Shown in pieces: positions 31,896-42,173 of a stretch of 64,000 bases of DNA. The stretch comes from Ilyonectria destructans (lineage: Eukaryota > Ascomycota > Sordariomycetes > Hypocreales > Nectriaceae): assembly GCA_020740775.1 (NCBI GenBank), contig JAHEWK010000004.1:868001-932000 (forward strand). The letters run 5' to 3'. The translations under genes were made by a program, and so were the position numbers. The notes under the pieces were generated by a model, which saw nothing but the letters and a program-made list of their open reading frames with translations, had not been told where the DNA came from and searched no databases. Position 1 is the stretch's first letter; every line of letters starts with the position of its first letter.

Positions 31896-34114
31896 ATGTC
31901 GGGCTCACCTCCTCCCCCGACGTCTCCCCACACGACCGCCCATGCCTACGCCAGTAACGGGCTCGAGATACTCCAAGCCGCCAGCGATGCCGCCCACGCG
32001 ATCCAGAATCCCCAGGCCCTTCAACATGCTGCCGCTGCCGTTGCGGCCGCGGAGGCCATCCATCACTCGCCCAACCAGGGCGGCTTGCCTCCCACGCCGA
32101 ACGACATGACGGGCCACCTTGTCGCCGGTCCGGACGGCGTGATGCGAGATCCGACCATCAACCCGAAGTTGACACGCCTGCGACGCGCCTGTGATATGTG
32201 CAGCATGCGCAAGGTCAAGTGCGACGATACCGACGTTCCCTGCCGTCCCTGCCGCGAGCTGGGTGTCGAGTGTACATACAATCGCGAGACGAAGCGTCGT
32301 GGTCCCCCGAACAAGCATGCCGAAGCCGCAAAGGCAGCCAAGCGTGCTCGCATCGAGCACACTGTTGCGACCGCCGCTGGTGCCATGTTCAACGTTTCGC
32401 CCTCGCCCCAGACAGCAGCCAAGACGCTCATGACCATCTCCACCGACGGCGTTCTCGATGCCGAGTCGATTGCTCCGATGCCCGTCCTCGAGCTCCTCGT
32501 CGACGACTTCTTCACCTATATCCACCCCCTCGCGCCGTTTCCCCACGAGCCTACCTTCCGCCAGTCGTTTGCGAACCGTGAGGACCGCACCAAGCCGGAG
32601 TTCCTCGGTTTGCTGGCTAGCATGGTCTGCGCCTTGGTTGCGTCGTTTCCTCGCAGCGCCAGAGAGCACCTCAAGGCCCAGCACAGCACCCACCTGTTCC
32701 CCCGAGCTATCGTCCTGATTGAGAAATGTCGTGAGATTGCGCTGCTCACCCGGGGTAGCAAGTGGCAGCTGAAGCAGCCCAAGACGCTCGACGATGCCGC
32801 GACCAGCTACTTCCTCGGCCTCTCCTCTGGATACACTCATCAGTGGAACGCCTCTGGCCAGTTCATGGCCGAGACGTTGACGCTGGTCCGCGAACTGGGG
32901 TTTAACCGCCCTAAACACGCTGGTGACCTGCCGACATTTGGAAACGACAACTGCTCGCCAGCCCCCCTCCCTTTCAACCATGTCAAGGATCAGATTGGCA
33001 AGCGCATCTTTTGGTGTCTTCTTCTTGGTATCCGGTAGGCTAAACCTTGCAAACTAAAGCCAAAAGTTTCTGCTAACCCTTCTATAGCTCATTCGCACAA
33101 TTGGGTGCCTCAGCGGCGGATATGGTGATTGCGCCCTCGACACCTAGCCTTCCGTACCCTGCGTACCCTGAGAATGTCGATGATATTTGCGTTCTCGCCA
33201 ATGAGATTATCCACCAGCAAGATGGCAGTGTCACACTTCTGACAGGGTTCCGATTCGGCATCGACATCTACACTACTATGAACGGAGTGGTCAGCTTGGA
33301 GATTGCTTACGGTATGAGTACCCTACCTTGGGCAGACCAACGTATCCTCCTCCGAGACGGCCTGCTTGCAGCCCGAAGCATCACCGACAACCTACCGCCA
33401 GAGCTCCAGCTGGGTAACCACGGTGACGAAGCAGCCACCCTCGCTAGTTTCGATGAGTCTGGCATCCAATACGTTCCCCCGGCCTGGCCCAATAGCCAGC
33501 CGGCCCATGACCTGCGCAATGCCATCAAGCACCATCCAGCACGACGCCGTCACCTTCAGTATGAGATCCAGAAGGCCAACATCTATGTGTCGCAACTCGC
33601 CACGAGATCATACTTTGTGGAGCTCTACTTCAACCTGCGCGATGTCCACCTCGCTGAGCAACAACAAGATCCTAATCCTGTTGAGGAACATTCGGAGGAA
33701 GAGAAGGCGGCCCAGGACGCCGACGAAAAGGAGATTTATGACTTCATGTCGGAAGAACGAGAGCTCATCGTGCAACACCTTTTGACTGTCTTAGGATCGA
33801 TTTCGCAGAGGAACCTTGAGCCAAATGGTGGGTCTCTGATCAACAAGATCCGCCAAGTGGCCTCAACGTTGCTCAACGACGCACCCGAGCGTAAGGGCCC
33901 GCTTGCTATGAAGTCGGAAGGGGCGCTGTCGCAGCTCATCAACATTTTGATGAAGCTGGAGAAGTCAGGTGCCAGCGGTCCATCCGCTCCTGATTCAGGA
34001 GACCCCAGCCAGATGACGCAAGAGGACGAGGAAGAGGAGCTGGCGCTCTGGGCGGACCTTCGAGAGTACCAGCTGCAGTTTGCAGCTCATGGAGGATTTC
34101 CCGGAAGCCTGTGA
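31896..34114 (+). CDS. Zn2Cys6 transcription factor with fungal-specific TF domain
   Basis: Two exons, 31896-33034 and 33088-34114. The 53-bp intron has donor GTAGGC, branch GCTAAC and acceptor TAG. Splicing gives 721 residues. The frame extends upstream to a GTG at 31851, but the first ATG is 31896 (MSGSPPPPTS). Residues about 99-126 are a canonical binuclear cluster (CDMCSMRKVKCDD, then CRPCRELGVEC), followed by a basic linker (KRRGPPNKHAEAAKAAKRAR). From about residue 200 (LELLVDDFFTYIHPLAPFPH) lies the helical fungal-specific TF domain, with IGKRIFWCLLLGIRSFAQLG spanning the splice site. The C-terminus is acidic (TQEDEEEELALW), a possible activation region. A nuclear regulator. Targets are not visible, although homologous proteins often control sugar or secondary metabolism. 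Confidence 0.92.
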
Positions 34115-34352
34115 TGGGTAGGACGGATATATTCGCTTGGAGTGGCGAGAGCATAAAAGTAAAGCTGTCATTGGGCAGTACTGGCGAGATTCTTGGATCT
34201 CGCCATTTTTGGGGCAACCCATACATGTATGTACAGTATAGGAATGGGAGCGGTCTGTTGTTTTCTTTTAGGTGGCGACTGGAGTGGTCCTCGTTTCGTC
34301 GCATAGGTAGCTCTAAAAATTAGTCGAGCAGTGTATTCTGGACGGGTATGAA

Positions 34353-35380
34353 TCATATGGGAATTTGGCTTCCTGCAAGTTGACGTGCGCGACGGTCCAA
34401 TGTGATTTCGTAGGCTGCCCAGGCAAAAATGACCCAGTCGGCGATCCTACGCGACTGTTAGTGCCATTCGCTGATACCATCGAGGCGTCTTATCGTGCTC
34501 AAGATTTATAACTGACATGAGGATGCCCAATAGGGCAGCCATGGCGCCTTCGGACGATCGGCTCCAGACATTGAAATGCACCAGGTGGTATATGAGCAAG
34601 ATGAAGCAGATGGTAGCACCGATGGCAAGGAGGAGCTGTATGGCGGCGTGGACGCGCGGTGGGATGTGGGACATGTGGTGGGAGGCTCTACGGGCAGAGA
34701 TGTTGGAGGCGATGGCCCATACGAAGGAGAGGGTGGCCTACAAAGAGACATTGTAAGCAAGCAGAGAGCGAGTGAAGTTGCAAAAAGAAGAGGCATTCGC
34801 CAGAACAGCAAAAACAAAAGAATCTGTCGGTGGAGAGGCTCGAACTCTCGACCTTTGGATGTCCCTGACCTATGGCCAAGTCATATGTTATATGAGACCA
34901 ACGCTCTAACCAACTGAGCCACACCGACTGATTGGTTGATTTGATGATTTCCGAGAAAGCTATTCGCGACCAAGTCGGCACGGGGATATGGAGAGCAAGG
35001 GAGCACCTTGAGAAGTGCACACGGGGGAGCAGAGATAGACGCACAATAGGCAAGCTAAGCCAGAGCAGCCAGAAGCACTTATCGCCAACGTTGGCATCGC
35101 TAGGGCAGACCCGCTGCGAGACGCTCCACCAGATGTTCAGCACGACGATGACGCCCGGGATGACGAGCGAGAACGGCCGCGCGAAGAGCACCACCGACAC
35201 GGCGCTGGGAGGGCGACGGCGCGGAGGACGGGGGGCGGTGGGATCGTGGATATACGGCTGCGGTGGGTACTGCCGGAAGTAGTACGGCGGCTGCGGAGGA
35301 TGTTGATGTTGGTTTCGAGGCGGCTCGTGGTTGTGATATTGCTGTTGGTGCGGCTGCGGCTGCGGTTGTGGGGGAGACAT
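34353..35380 (-). CDS. Small four-helix membrane protein, Pro/Gln-rich N-terminus
   Basis: Three exons on the minus strand: 35380-35045, 34737-34517, 34446-34353, giving 216 residues. Intron 1 is 307 bp (donor GTGCGT, acceptor TAG) and encloses a tRNA gene. Intron 2 is 70 bp (donor GTCAGT, branch CTAAC, acceptor TAG). The splices are supported because the joined protein forms four even hydrophobic helices: residues about 60-85, 102-125 (spanning junction 1), 138-163, and 170-195 (spanning junction 2, ALLGILMIADWVIFAWAAYE). The N-terminal 55 residues are rich in Pro, Gln, His and Tyr and would face the cytosol. The layout resembles MARVEL-like or other fungal 4-TM proteins of the plasma membrane. 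I cannot assign a function. The stop is TGA at 34353-34355. Confidence 0.75.
34825..34928 (-). tRNA. tRNA-Met (anticodon CAU), elongator type, with 30-nt intron
   Basis: Reading the minus strand: acceptor GTCGGTG pairs perfectly with CACCGAC, then discriminator A. The D arm is GCTC-AGTTGGTTA-GAGC. The anticodon arm is TTGGT-CTCATA-(intron)-A-TCCAA with the U31/U39 mismatch usual for eukaryotic elongator Met tRNA. Variable loop AGGTC. T arm GAGAG-TTCGAGC-CTCTC. The 30-nt intron sits after the base 3' of the anticodon, the standard place, and contains ATATGA, complementary to the anticodon region, as needed for splicing-endonuclease recognition. It lies inside intron 1 of the four-helix membrane protein gene, same strand. 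Confidence 0.92.
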
Positions 35381-35958
35381 GATGGATGGCGATTGTCAAG
35401 GGCGTCAAGGGACAGGTCAAGTCGGGGCGTGGTTCACCAGAGTGCTGGCGGAGATGGAACGTGAAGCGGTAAAAGATCGCAAAGCCACGTTTCGCGGTGA
35501 AGGACGAAGGTGAAGTACGAACTCTCAGGTGATGAGAAGCAAGCCGGAGCCTGATTCATTCCAGACGGTGACGTACCGCCCTCGGTGAAGTTGCCTGACA
35601 GTCGCAGGGCGGTCGCTCGCTAACGCGCACTTCGGTTTAGTGGGTTTAGTGGCCGCACCTTCACCTTGGGCCCCCGCAGGATGGAGGGTCCGGCACTGAA
35701 CTGTGGGTGTCGTAGGGGGCTCGGTACCTGGACCGCTCCCCACCCAAACCGGCTGCTGGGTAACTACCGGGGTGGCGGGCAAGTGTCCAATTGGCTGTCG
35801 TCGTTGTCAGTATCGCACCGAGACTCGGAGAGACGCGACGAGGCAACGGAAACTTCCATGCGTTGAACTTGTACGCAGTCACTTCATCCTCTTGTGGCAT
35901 CTGGGCCAAACATCCAATCTCTTGTCATTCGCCGCACACGCCTCTAGGACACATCATC
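35381..35958. other. Spacer between methyltransferase 3' end and membrane-protein start
   Basis: 578 bases, presumably the promoter of the minus-strand membrane protein gene and the 3' flank of the methyltransferase. A short plus-strand frame opposite has no protein signature. Confidence 0.45.
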
Positions 35959-36663
35959 TCAACCAGCTCTGGGCTTCCTCGCCGTAAACACCATGACCCT
36001 CCCCACGACCCGCACATCCACCTCGTCAAACTCGCTCCTCAAGCCCGCCTCAAACTCCTCCCGCGTGTCCTCCCAGTTGTCAAACACCCCTAGGTGATTG
36101 TAAAAGCTCATCAGCGCCCACGCGATCGCGTTCATAGGCGCCTGTCGCCCCAGGATCGTCGCCCCGACGAGCACGCCGTCGTCCGCGAGGTGCGGCCGCA
36201 CCGTGCGGAACACGGCCGTCTTGCGTGACGGCGGGCCCGGCATGCAGTGCAGCAGGTAGTAGAGGCTGATGGAGTCGAACTTGCGGGATGGCGGGAGCGG
36301 CAGTGGTTCTGCGGCGTCGGCGAGGAGGCTGTCGACCTTGACCGAGTCTCCCACGGCGCCCACGATGCACGCTTCTGATGTGGCTATCGCCACCGGATTC
36401 AGGTCCGCCAGCGTTATCTCCTTGCACTTCGAGCTGCCGAGCGTCTTGCCCGGGAAGTATCCCGATCCGACGCCCACGTCGAGGTGTCGCTCGCCCAGCG
36501 TCTCGCTGAACAGGGGTAGTAGGACGTCCTTGGTCGGGCACTTCCAGGCATAGCTGTTGGAGAACCAGAGCACCCAGAAGTCGTACAGGGAGAGCGGCAC
36601 GGACGAGTAGAGGCGAGACCCGGCATTTTGGCTGGGCACCTGGTGGGGCGTGGTAGAGATCAT
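35959..36663 (-). CDS. Class I SAM-dependent methyltransferase
   Basis: Intronless, 234 residues, ATG at 36663. Motif I for S-adenosylmethionine binding is at residues 60-70 (HLDVGVGSGYF). An acidic motif II follows (ITLADLNPVAIATS), then FDSISLYYLLHCMPG and a late motif with GVLVGATILG. The length and the sequence Y-D-F-W-V near residue 27-31 fit small fungal methyltransferases often found beside polyketide or other specialised-metabolite genes. No such backbone gene is in this window, so the substrate is unknown. No signal peptide, so probably cytosolic. Confidence 0.85.
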   Translation of the reverse strand: MISTTPHQVPSQNAGSRLYSSVPLSLYDFWVLWFSNSYAWKCPTKDVLLPLFSETLGERHLDVGVGSGYFPGKTLGSSKCKEITLADLNPVAIATSEACIVGAVGDSVKVDSLLADAAEPLPLPPSRKFDSISLYYLLHCMPGPPSRKTAVFRTVRPHLADDGVLVGATILGRQAPMNAIAWALMSFYNHLGVFDNWEDTREEFEAGLRSEFDEVDVRVVGRVMVFTARKPRAG

Positions 36664-37524
36664 CGCGTCGACGGCAATTGACGAAGGCGTCTAGGAATTC
36701 AAGACAAGAGAAGACGGTTCTCGACACAGATGATGGCTTCCGTTGGGCGATTTAAGACGCAAGGCCGTCAGACGAAATCTCACGGCGGCTCCCTTGTTTA
36801 AACCCAACGTGAGATAACAAGGATCCCGTATGATTGCCCAACACTAACTAGTCATGGTCATTTGGACTAAGCGCTAGCAGACTGACGGCACTTCAAAATG
36901 GCATGGATGGCGTTAGACGAAGGTTGCGCCGATGCGGTGTTAAGCACCCGCGGCTCACTTACAGAGGATTCCCTCGTCCGGGAGTGTGTAGTTCCCTGTC
37001 ATCTCCCTCACGTCAGTCCGCGACGCTTCCGTCTGTTCCGGTTAATCCCGCGATTTAGCAGGAGTCGTTATCTCCAAGTCTTCTATTTTGATCGACACCA
37101 TGAGACGGCTCTGAATAAGGTCTGCTCTGACGTTGTGTCCTCAGTGGGCCGCGGTTGAGCTATGAGCTGGGAGCATCTCGTAATTGTGGCCCTTTGTCGT
37201 CTTTTCGGAATAGCCGGGCGAGCATTGATTCCTTCGCCAATATAAGGTTTCTGGCTCGGCATCATAGACTAGCCATGGCGTTTCTCCCTCGTATTGCAGC
37301 GTCATCCTTACAAGTTCCGGGACTCACCCTAGTAATCCAGTAGCGTCAAAGGGGACGCACAGATATGAGATTGATCAGTCGATTTACCGAGAGAATGCGC
37401 ATTTCATGACTTCTGGGTCATGCTAAATAAAGCTAGGGACATATCTTCTAGATCTAAAGATGCTAAAACAACATAAACATTCCCCTCAATCCTAAGCTAA
37501 AGATGGAGTCGAACTCCTTAAAGA
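36664..37524. other. Intergenic stretch
   Basis: 860 bases without a supported gene. It holds the promoter of the methyltransferase (start 36663) and the 3' flank of the C2H2 protein gene. Short frames only. Confidence 0.45.
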
Positions 37525-38810
37525 CTAAGGGTGGTCGAGGTACAAATCCCAGTTCCAATCATTCTCACTCTCAGCCAGAAAAGGCTGTGTGCCAGGGTGA
37601 ACACTCAATCCAACGCTGTTAGTTGGGAAGCCATCTGCATGAAAAGCCCCCAGCGGGGTTCTAGGACGTCCCTCCGTAGTGGATGACTCCGTCCAGCTAA
37701 GTCCGGCTTGCTGGTTCGAATGGCCGACCTCAGCGAGAAAGGTACTATATGACCGATTTACTAACCCGTCAACCAGTTGTACAATTTGACTACTAAGCTC
37801 GGCTGAGGGCTCTGTGTTCAACATGACTGGCAAGGATTCCTTGATGAACGAGGGGAGTTCACGAACTAGATGGCGACGATACTCGTCTACACGATCGAAC
37901 TCGTTGACTTTTCTCGCTCTATCGAGCGAGTACTGGTCTTCCTACATGTTAGTGACAAACCGCGGGGCTTGAGAAGTGCAACTCACAGGGGTTTGGAGTG
38001 ACACCATCTTCTGGGAATACGATCTGGTACATGTAGGCCCACTTTTCCTCCTCTGTCTTATTTCTGATCTCCTTGCGTGAGAGGAGGAGGCTAAGCTGAG
38101 TGTCATTGATGCCATCCGGAGCGGTGGTCGGTGCTTCACAAGCAACAGGCCGTGCATAGTGAAGATTGAGGGCCGAGTGAGTCTCCAGGTCGTCGAAGCA
38201 ACGCCTGCAATGATACGGTGGTAGTTTATGACGTCGATATATGTGCTCCCTGTATGTTGTTAGAAGTGAACGCCCTTGTCCGCTTAATGGCCTACTTGAC
38301 CCGGTGGACGCTGTCCCACCCAGGGTGCGCACAGCGCTTCCATTGAGGCTGTCCGTACTTGATGGGATTGCGTTTGTGGAAGGGGCATGCATATCGATTG
38401 TCATCTCCGCGTTTGCTGTCATCACCTTCATCGCCTTTGATGGCTCTATGGTCTCCCTCGTCGCCGTCGCCGCCATTACCACGATTAAGTCCACCACCGT
38501 CATTGCCTTCATCGCTACCATGGCTTCCATTGTCGATCCGACGTCTCTTGTTGCGCGAGCCAGAATTGTCACCGCATCTCCCATTCGCCTGTCTGGGCTG
38601 GCGTCGACTCGTGGCTTCAGAAATGGCTTGTTGTCTCGTCAACGGCCATGGTTGACCGTCAGCCCAACTCCCCATTCCAGCAACGAGGAGTTCCACTCGC
38701 GTCTCATCAACATTCCATGGAAACGACCCGGCAGACAATTCATCGCCTCCAAACGGCGAATGGACAGCATCCGAAACAGTGCGAATATCCGAATTGCTTA
38801 TGGCATCCAT
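37525..38810 (-). CDS. Fungal C2H2-type zinc-binding domain protein
   Basis: Three exons on the minus strand: 38810-38296, 38249-37987, 37937-37525, 396 residues. Intron 1 is 46 bp (donor GTAGGC, acceptor CAG). Intron 2 is 49 bp (donor GTGAGT). Its first AG (TAG, immediately after the CTAAC branch) would create a stop, while the next AG five bases on keeps the frame (NPYQYSLDRARKV). I choose ATG 38810 because of its context CAACCATGG. The frame is open to 39131. Residues about 110-140 are Asp/Gly/Arg repeats (GDDGD-type). Residues about 140-210 are the fungal domain YACPFHKRNP, CAHPGW, VKEHIYRRHKLPPYHCRRC. The C-terminal helical part follows (DEYRRHLVRELPSFI). Such proteins are widespread in Pezizomycotina, and nucleic-acid or protein binding is likely. 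Role unknown. Confidence 0.78.
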
Positions 38811-39938
38811 GGTTGTCAAGGCTGGAAGAGAAGATGGTATGGTGGCTCGATCTCCAAGAGACCAAGAGCCTCCAAGTATCACCAGACTGGTATACCAGGC
38901 CAGATTCAGGGAGCGGGAATAATTCCAGTAGCCCTCGACTGCTACAGGCCGATACGGTGTAGCTTTACTCTCTTCTCTCAATTTATTGCCAATTGCAGAG
39001 TGTTTGGCAGAGCCTGATGGTTTTGAGCTGTGCAAGGCAAGGTGCCTGCCCGATGCAGCTGTATCCATCTGGACGGGACAGAAGCCGGGTAAGTTAGAAT
39101 GGGGAAGGAAAACAAACGATAAAAGCTCCATAATCGATACGTAACACAAGATGGGATGGAAAAGTGAGATGTAGGGATGTGCGGTGCCAGGGCGGACACG
39201 GGTACTTTAGCAGATGGAGTTATGCGCATTCTCGCACAACCTCATCCGCTAAAGTCTTCTTGGCGCAAAGCACAAGCCTTACTAATCAGGGAGCACAGCT
39301 GCTTGGGCTTGACGGCTCGCAATCACTGTTAAGTGCTTTTGCGGGAGTTGGATCACGTAGATATGGAAGTATCACGGAAGAAGGTGCAAAGTGCACAAGG
39401 TGCTAATTGAAGTATAAATGATGGGTCAAAGAAGTTTCCATTGCAACCCCGGCAGCTCGGCTTGGCATTGTATAGGTACATGGAAGAACACACACTAGCG
39501 GTGGAGGGAAATGTAACATGCTTCTCATCTACGGCAAGCCAACAATCCGGATCTTGGCCCGATCTAGGCGGAGCACACCGGCGCCGGCCCCGCATTCAAG
39601 CCGCAGTGGCACGATTCTAGGTATTCCGCTTGTCCCAGTCTGGCGCATTGCTGGTGATGTCAGTGCATCTCGTGGCCGTCGTCGACTTGAAGCTGAAAGT
39701 GAGCGTGTGACCAATCGTTTCCGCAGTTCTCAGAGCGACATGGGACTGGCGGCCCAACCAATAGATAACTCGGGCACTGCTCGTCCGCTGTCGGATCTGA
39801 ACGTCGCCCAGCTCACTCCCTTGTTCAGCCGCGATACAGAGCAGAGCATGTCGACTTGTATGGTTACCAGGACTGGCACGCTATTTATTATATCTCGATC
39901 CTTTGTCTTCTAGCACGTCTAAGACTTGGCCTAGCTCC
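38811..39938. other. Divergent intergenic region between C2H2 and TPR genes
   Basis: 1.1 kb. The minus-strand frame of the C2H2 gene stays open to 39131, so a longer N-terminus is possible. Otherwise there is no supported gene. It holds the promoters of both divergent genes. Confidence 0.45.
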
Positions 39939-41672
39939 ATGTCTACCCCGCGTGCTCACGCCGTCACCCTTCCCGCCGCCGCCGACTACTACGACTTGGG
40001 TGTCTTTTGTCGCCACATCACGACCGAGAGTCAAGATGCGCAGGTTTGGTTCGGAAGAGGCCTCATCTGGGCTTATTCCTTTAACCACGGCGAATCGGTC
40101 CGGTGCTTCGAGCAGGTGATTGCCCATGATCCCTCGTGTGCGATGGGCTACTGGGGCGTGGCCTTTGCGTCGGGGCCCAACTACAACAAGAAATGGACTG
40201 CCTTTGACGATGTAGAGCTCAAAGCCTCCATTACCAAGTGCCATCATATGGTAATGTTAGCAAAGCAGCACGCTGCCTCAGCATTGCCGGTGGAACGGGC
40301 GCTCATCAACGCCCTCGAGTATCGGTTCCCGTTTAGCTCTGCACCAGAGGACTTTTCACCTTCGGTCTTGGAATTCGCCGATGAAATGAGAAAGGCGTAT
40401 AGGGAATTCGGGGACAAGGACTTGGATGTTGTTGCCCTCACTGCCGACGCGTTGATGAATACCAACCCGTGGAATTTGTTTGACAAGACGACGAGGAAAC
40501 CCAACCTATCAACTCCCATCTTGGAGATCAAGGACATGCTCGAGCGTGCCCTAAGGCTGCCAGATTCTCGCTATCATCCTGGGATATTGCACATGTACAT
40601 TCACCTAATGGAGATGTCGGATACCCCAGAAGTCGCTCTCATGCCCGCCAACTACCTGCGCAACCTCGTACCAGATTCGGGCCACATGTGTCATATGCCC
40701 AGCCATATCGATGTGCTTGTGGGGGACTACCGCCGGGCCATTGATACGAATATGAAGGCTACTATCGCAGACGACAAGTTCTTTGCCAAAAGGGGGGGAC
40801 GTAGCTTTTACAGCTTCTACCGGTTGCACAACTACCACTCTCTCATCTACGCTGCCATGCTCGCCGGCCAGTCCCGTGTGGCACTCGAGGCGGTTGAGAG
40901 AATGGAGGCAACCATTACAGAGGACCTACTACTCATGGACTCTCCCCCGATGGCAAATTGGATGGAGGTCTTCAAATCCGTCCGAATCCACGTCCTGATC
41001 CGCTTCGGCATGTGGGATGAGCTCAAGACGCAGCCCATTCCCGAAAACAAACAACTCTACTGCGTCACCCTCGCCATGACGCACTACGGAAGAGGGATTG
41101 CATGGGCTGCGACCGGAAACGTCAGCGAGGCAGACAAGGAACGGGAACTCTTCCGCGCCGCCGCGAAACGAGTGCCTCGGTCGCGGCTGAGCTTCCCAAA
41201 CAGAGTGGTGGACGTGCTCAAAGTGGCCGTCGCGATGCTGGACGGCGAGATTGAGTACAGGAGAGGAAATTACGACGTCGCCTTTGAGAGTCTCCGGCTT
41301 GCAGTTGCGCGGGACGACGCGCTTGTATATGGCGAGCCTTGGGGCTGGATGCTGCCAACCCGCCACCCGTACGCCGCACTCCTCCTTGAGCAGGGTCGCG
41401 TCGAAGAGGCCTCAGTTGTATATGCGGAGGACTTGGGGTTGAAGAAGTCGCTTAATCGAGCACATCAGAACCCGAACAATATTTGGGCGCTGCATGGCTA
41501 CTACGAGTGTCTGGTACGTCTTGGACGCACCGCGGAGGCGGGGATTGTAAGGAAGTTGTTGAGGATAGCTGCAACCGGTGCGGATGTGGCGGTGAATTCG
41601 TCTTGCTTCTGCAGGCTCGAGACTAGCAAACTCCCAGAAACGGAAAAGAAGTGCTGTAATGGCCGAGAGTAG
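39939..41672 (+). CDS. TPR-repeat protein with conserved HMPSH motif
   Basis: Intronless, 577 residues from ATG 39939 (MSTPRAHAVTLPAAADYYD). The frame is open 12 codons further to a TTG. The whole protein is helical with tetratricopeptide-like pairs, e.g. AQVWFGRGLIWAYSFNHGES, FEQVIAHDPSCAMGYWGVA, AALLLEQGRVEEASVVYAED, then a last repeat GYYECLVRLGRTAEAG. Residues about 248-257 (GHMCHMPSHI) form a His-rich motif strongly conserved in this bacterial/fungal family. It is suggestive of a metal or catalytic site, although no activity has been assigned as far as I know. No signal peptide. It lies convergent to the F-box gene, about 500 bp apart. Confidence 0.85.
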   Translation: MSTPRAHAVTLPAAADYYDLGVFCRHITTESQDAQVWFGRGLIWAYSFNHGESVRCFEQVIAHDPSCAMGYWGVAFASGPNYNKKWTAFDDVELKASITKCHHMVMLAKQHAASALPVERALINALEYRFPFSSAPEDFSPSVLEFADEMRKAYREFGDKDLDVVALTADALMNTNPWNLFDKTTRKPNLSTPILEIKDMLERALRLPDSRYHPGILHMYIHLMEMSDTPEVALMPANYLRNLVPDSGHMCHMPSHIDVLVGDYRRAIDTNMKATIADDKFFAKRGGRSFYSFYRLHNYHSLIYAAMLAGQSRVALEAVERMEATITEDLLLMDSPPMANWMEVFKSVRIHVLIRFGMWDELKTQPIPENKQLYCVTLAMTHYGRGIAWAATGNVSEADKERELFRAAAKRVPRSRLSFPNRVVDVLKVAVAMLDGEIEYRRGNYDVAFESLRLAVARDDALVYGEPWGWMLPTRHPYAALLLEQGRVEEASVVYAEDLGLKKSLNRAHQNPNNIWALHGYYECLVRLGRTAEAGIVRKLLRIAATGADVAVNSSCFCRLETSKLPETEKKCCNGRE

Positions 41673-42173
41673 TCACCTACAAATACGATCATCTTAACCA
41701 TCCATATTATTCAGGTTCCACTTTGGATGCCTGCCCGTCTATTGAACTACTTGGATGGGTCAAAGGAACATCACTTTGAAGAGTAATGATCTCTTTTTCA
41801 TTCCCGCTCTACGCTTGATCCCTGCTGCCGCCCTCTGCTTCAGGACAGGCCCCAACTATCCTAAGGCTTTACAATGCGGCGAACTCGCCCAGCCAAGCTG
41901 TAATCCCACCCTATTACCCCTAGCGTCAAGAGGAGACGTCAGTTGTGAGAAGTCCAAGATTGCTCAAGCAGAACTCGCTATTCTGGACGTAAAGACTGGT
42001 TAGTATCGAATGAGTTAAATGTACATTTTCGAACACATACGTAGACTCCATATATCCCTACAATGGTGTTTGGCCCAGGTTCCAACACTTCGGAGAAAAT
42101 GGGATCGTGGTCGAAACCGAACGGAAACATGGCGGTTTGGCCCCGGTTGGTATTTATCTTCAAATATATCAGT
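41673..42173. other. Convergent 3' spacer
   Basis: 500 bases between the stop codons of two convergent genes (TPR plus, F-box minus). No gene or structured RNA seen. Confidence 0.5.

Noticed and set aside
31905..32981. 358-codon minus-strand frame opposite the Zn2Cys6 gene
   Set aside because: It is a shadow of the plus-strand coding exon. The plus strand has the zinc cluster and intron support.
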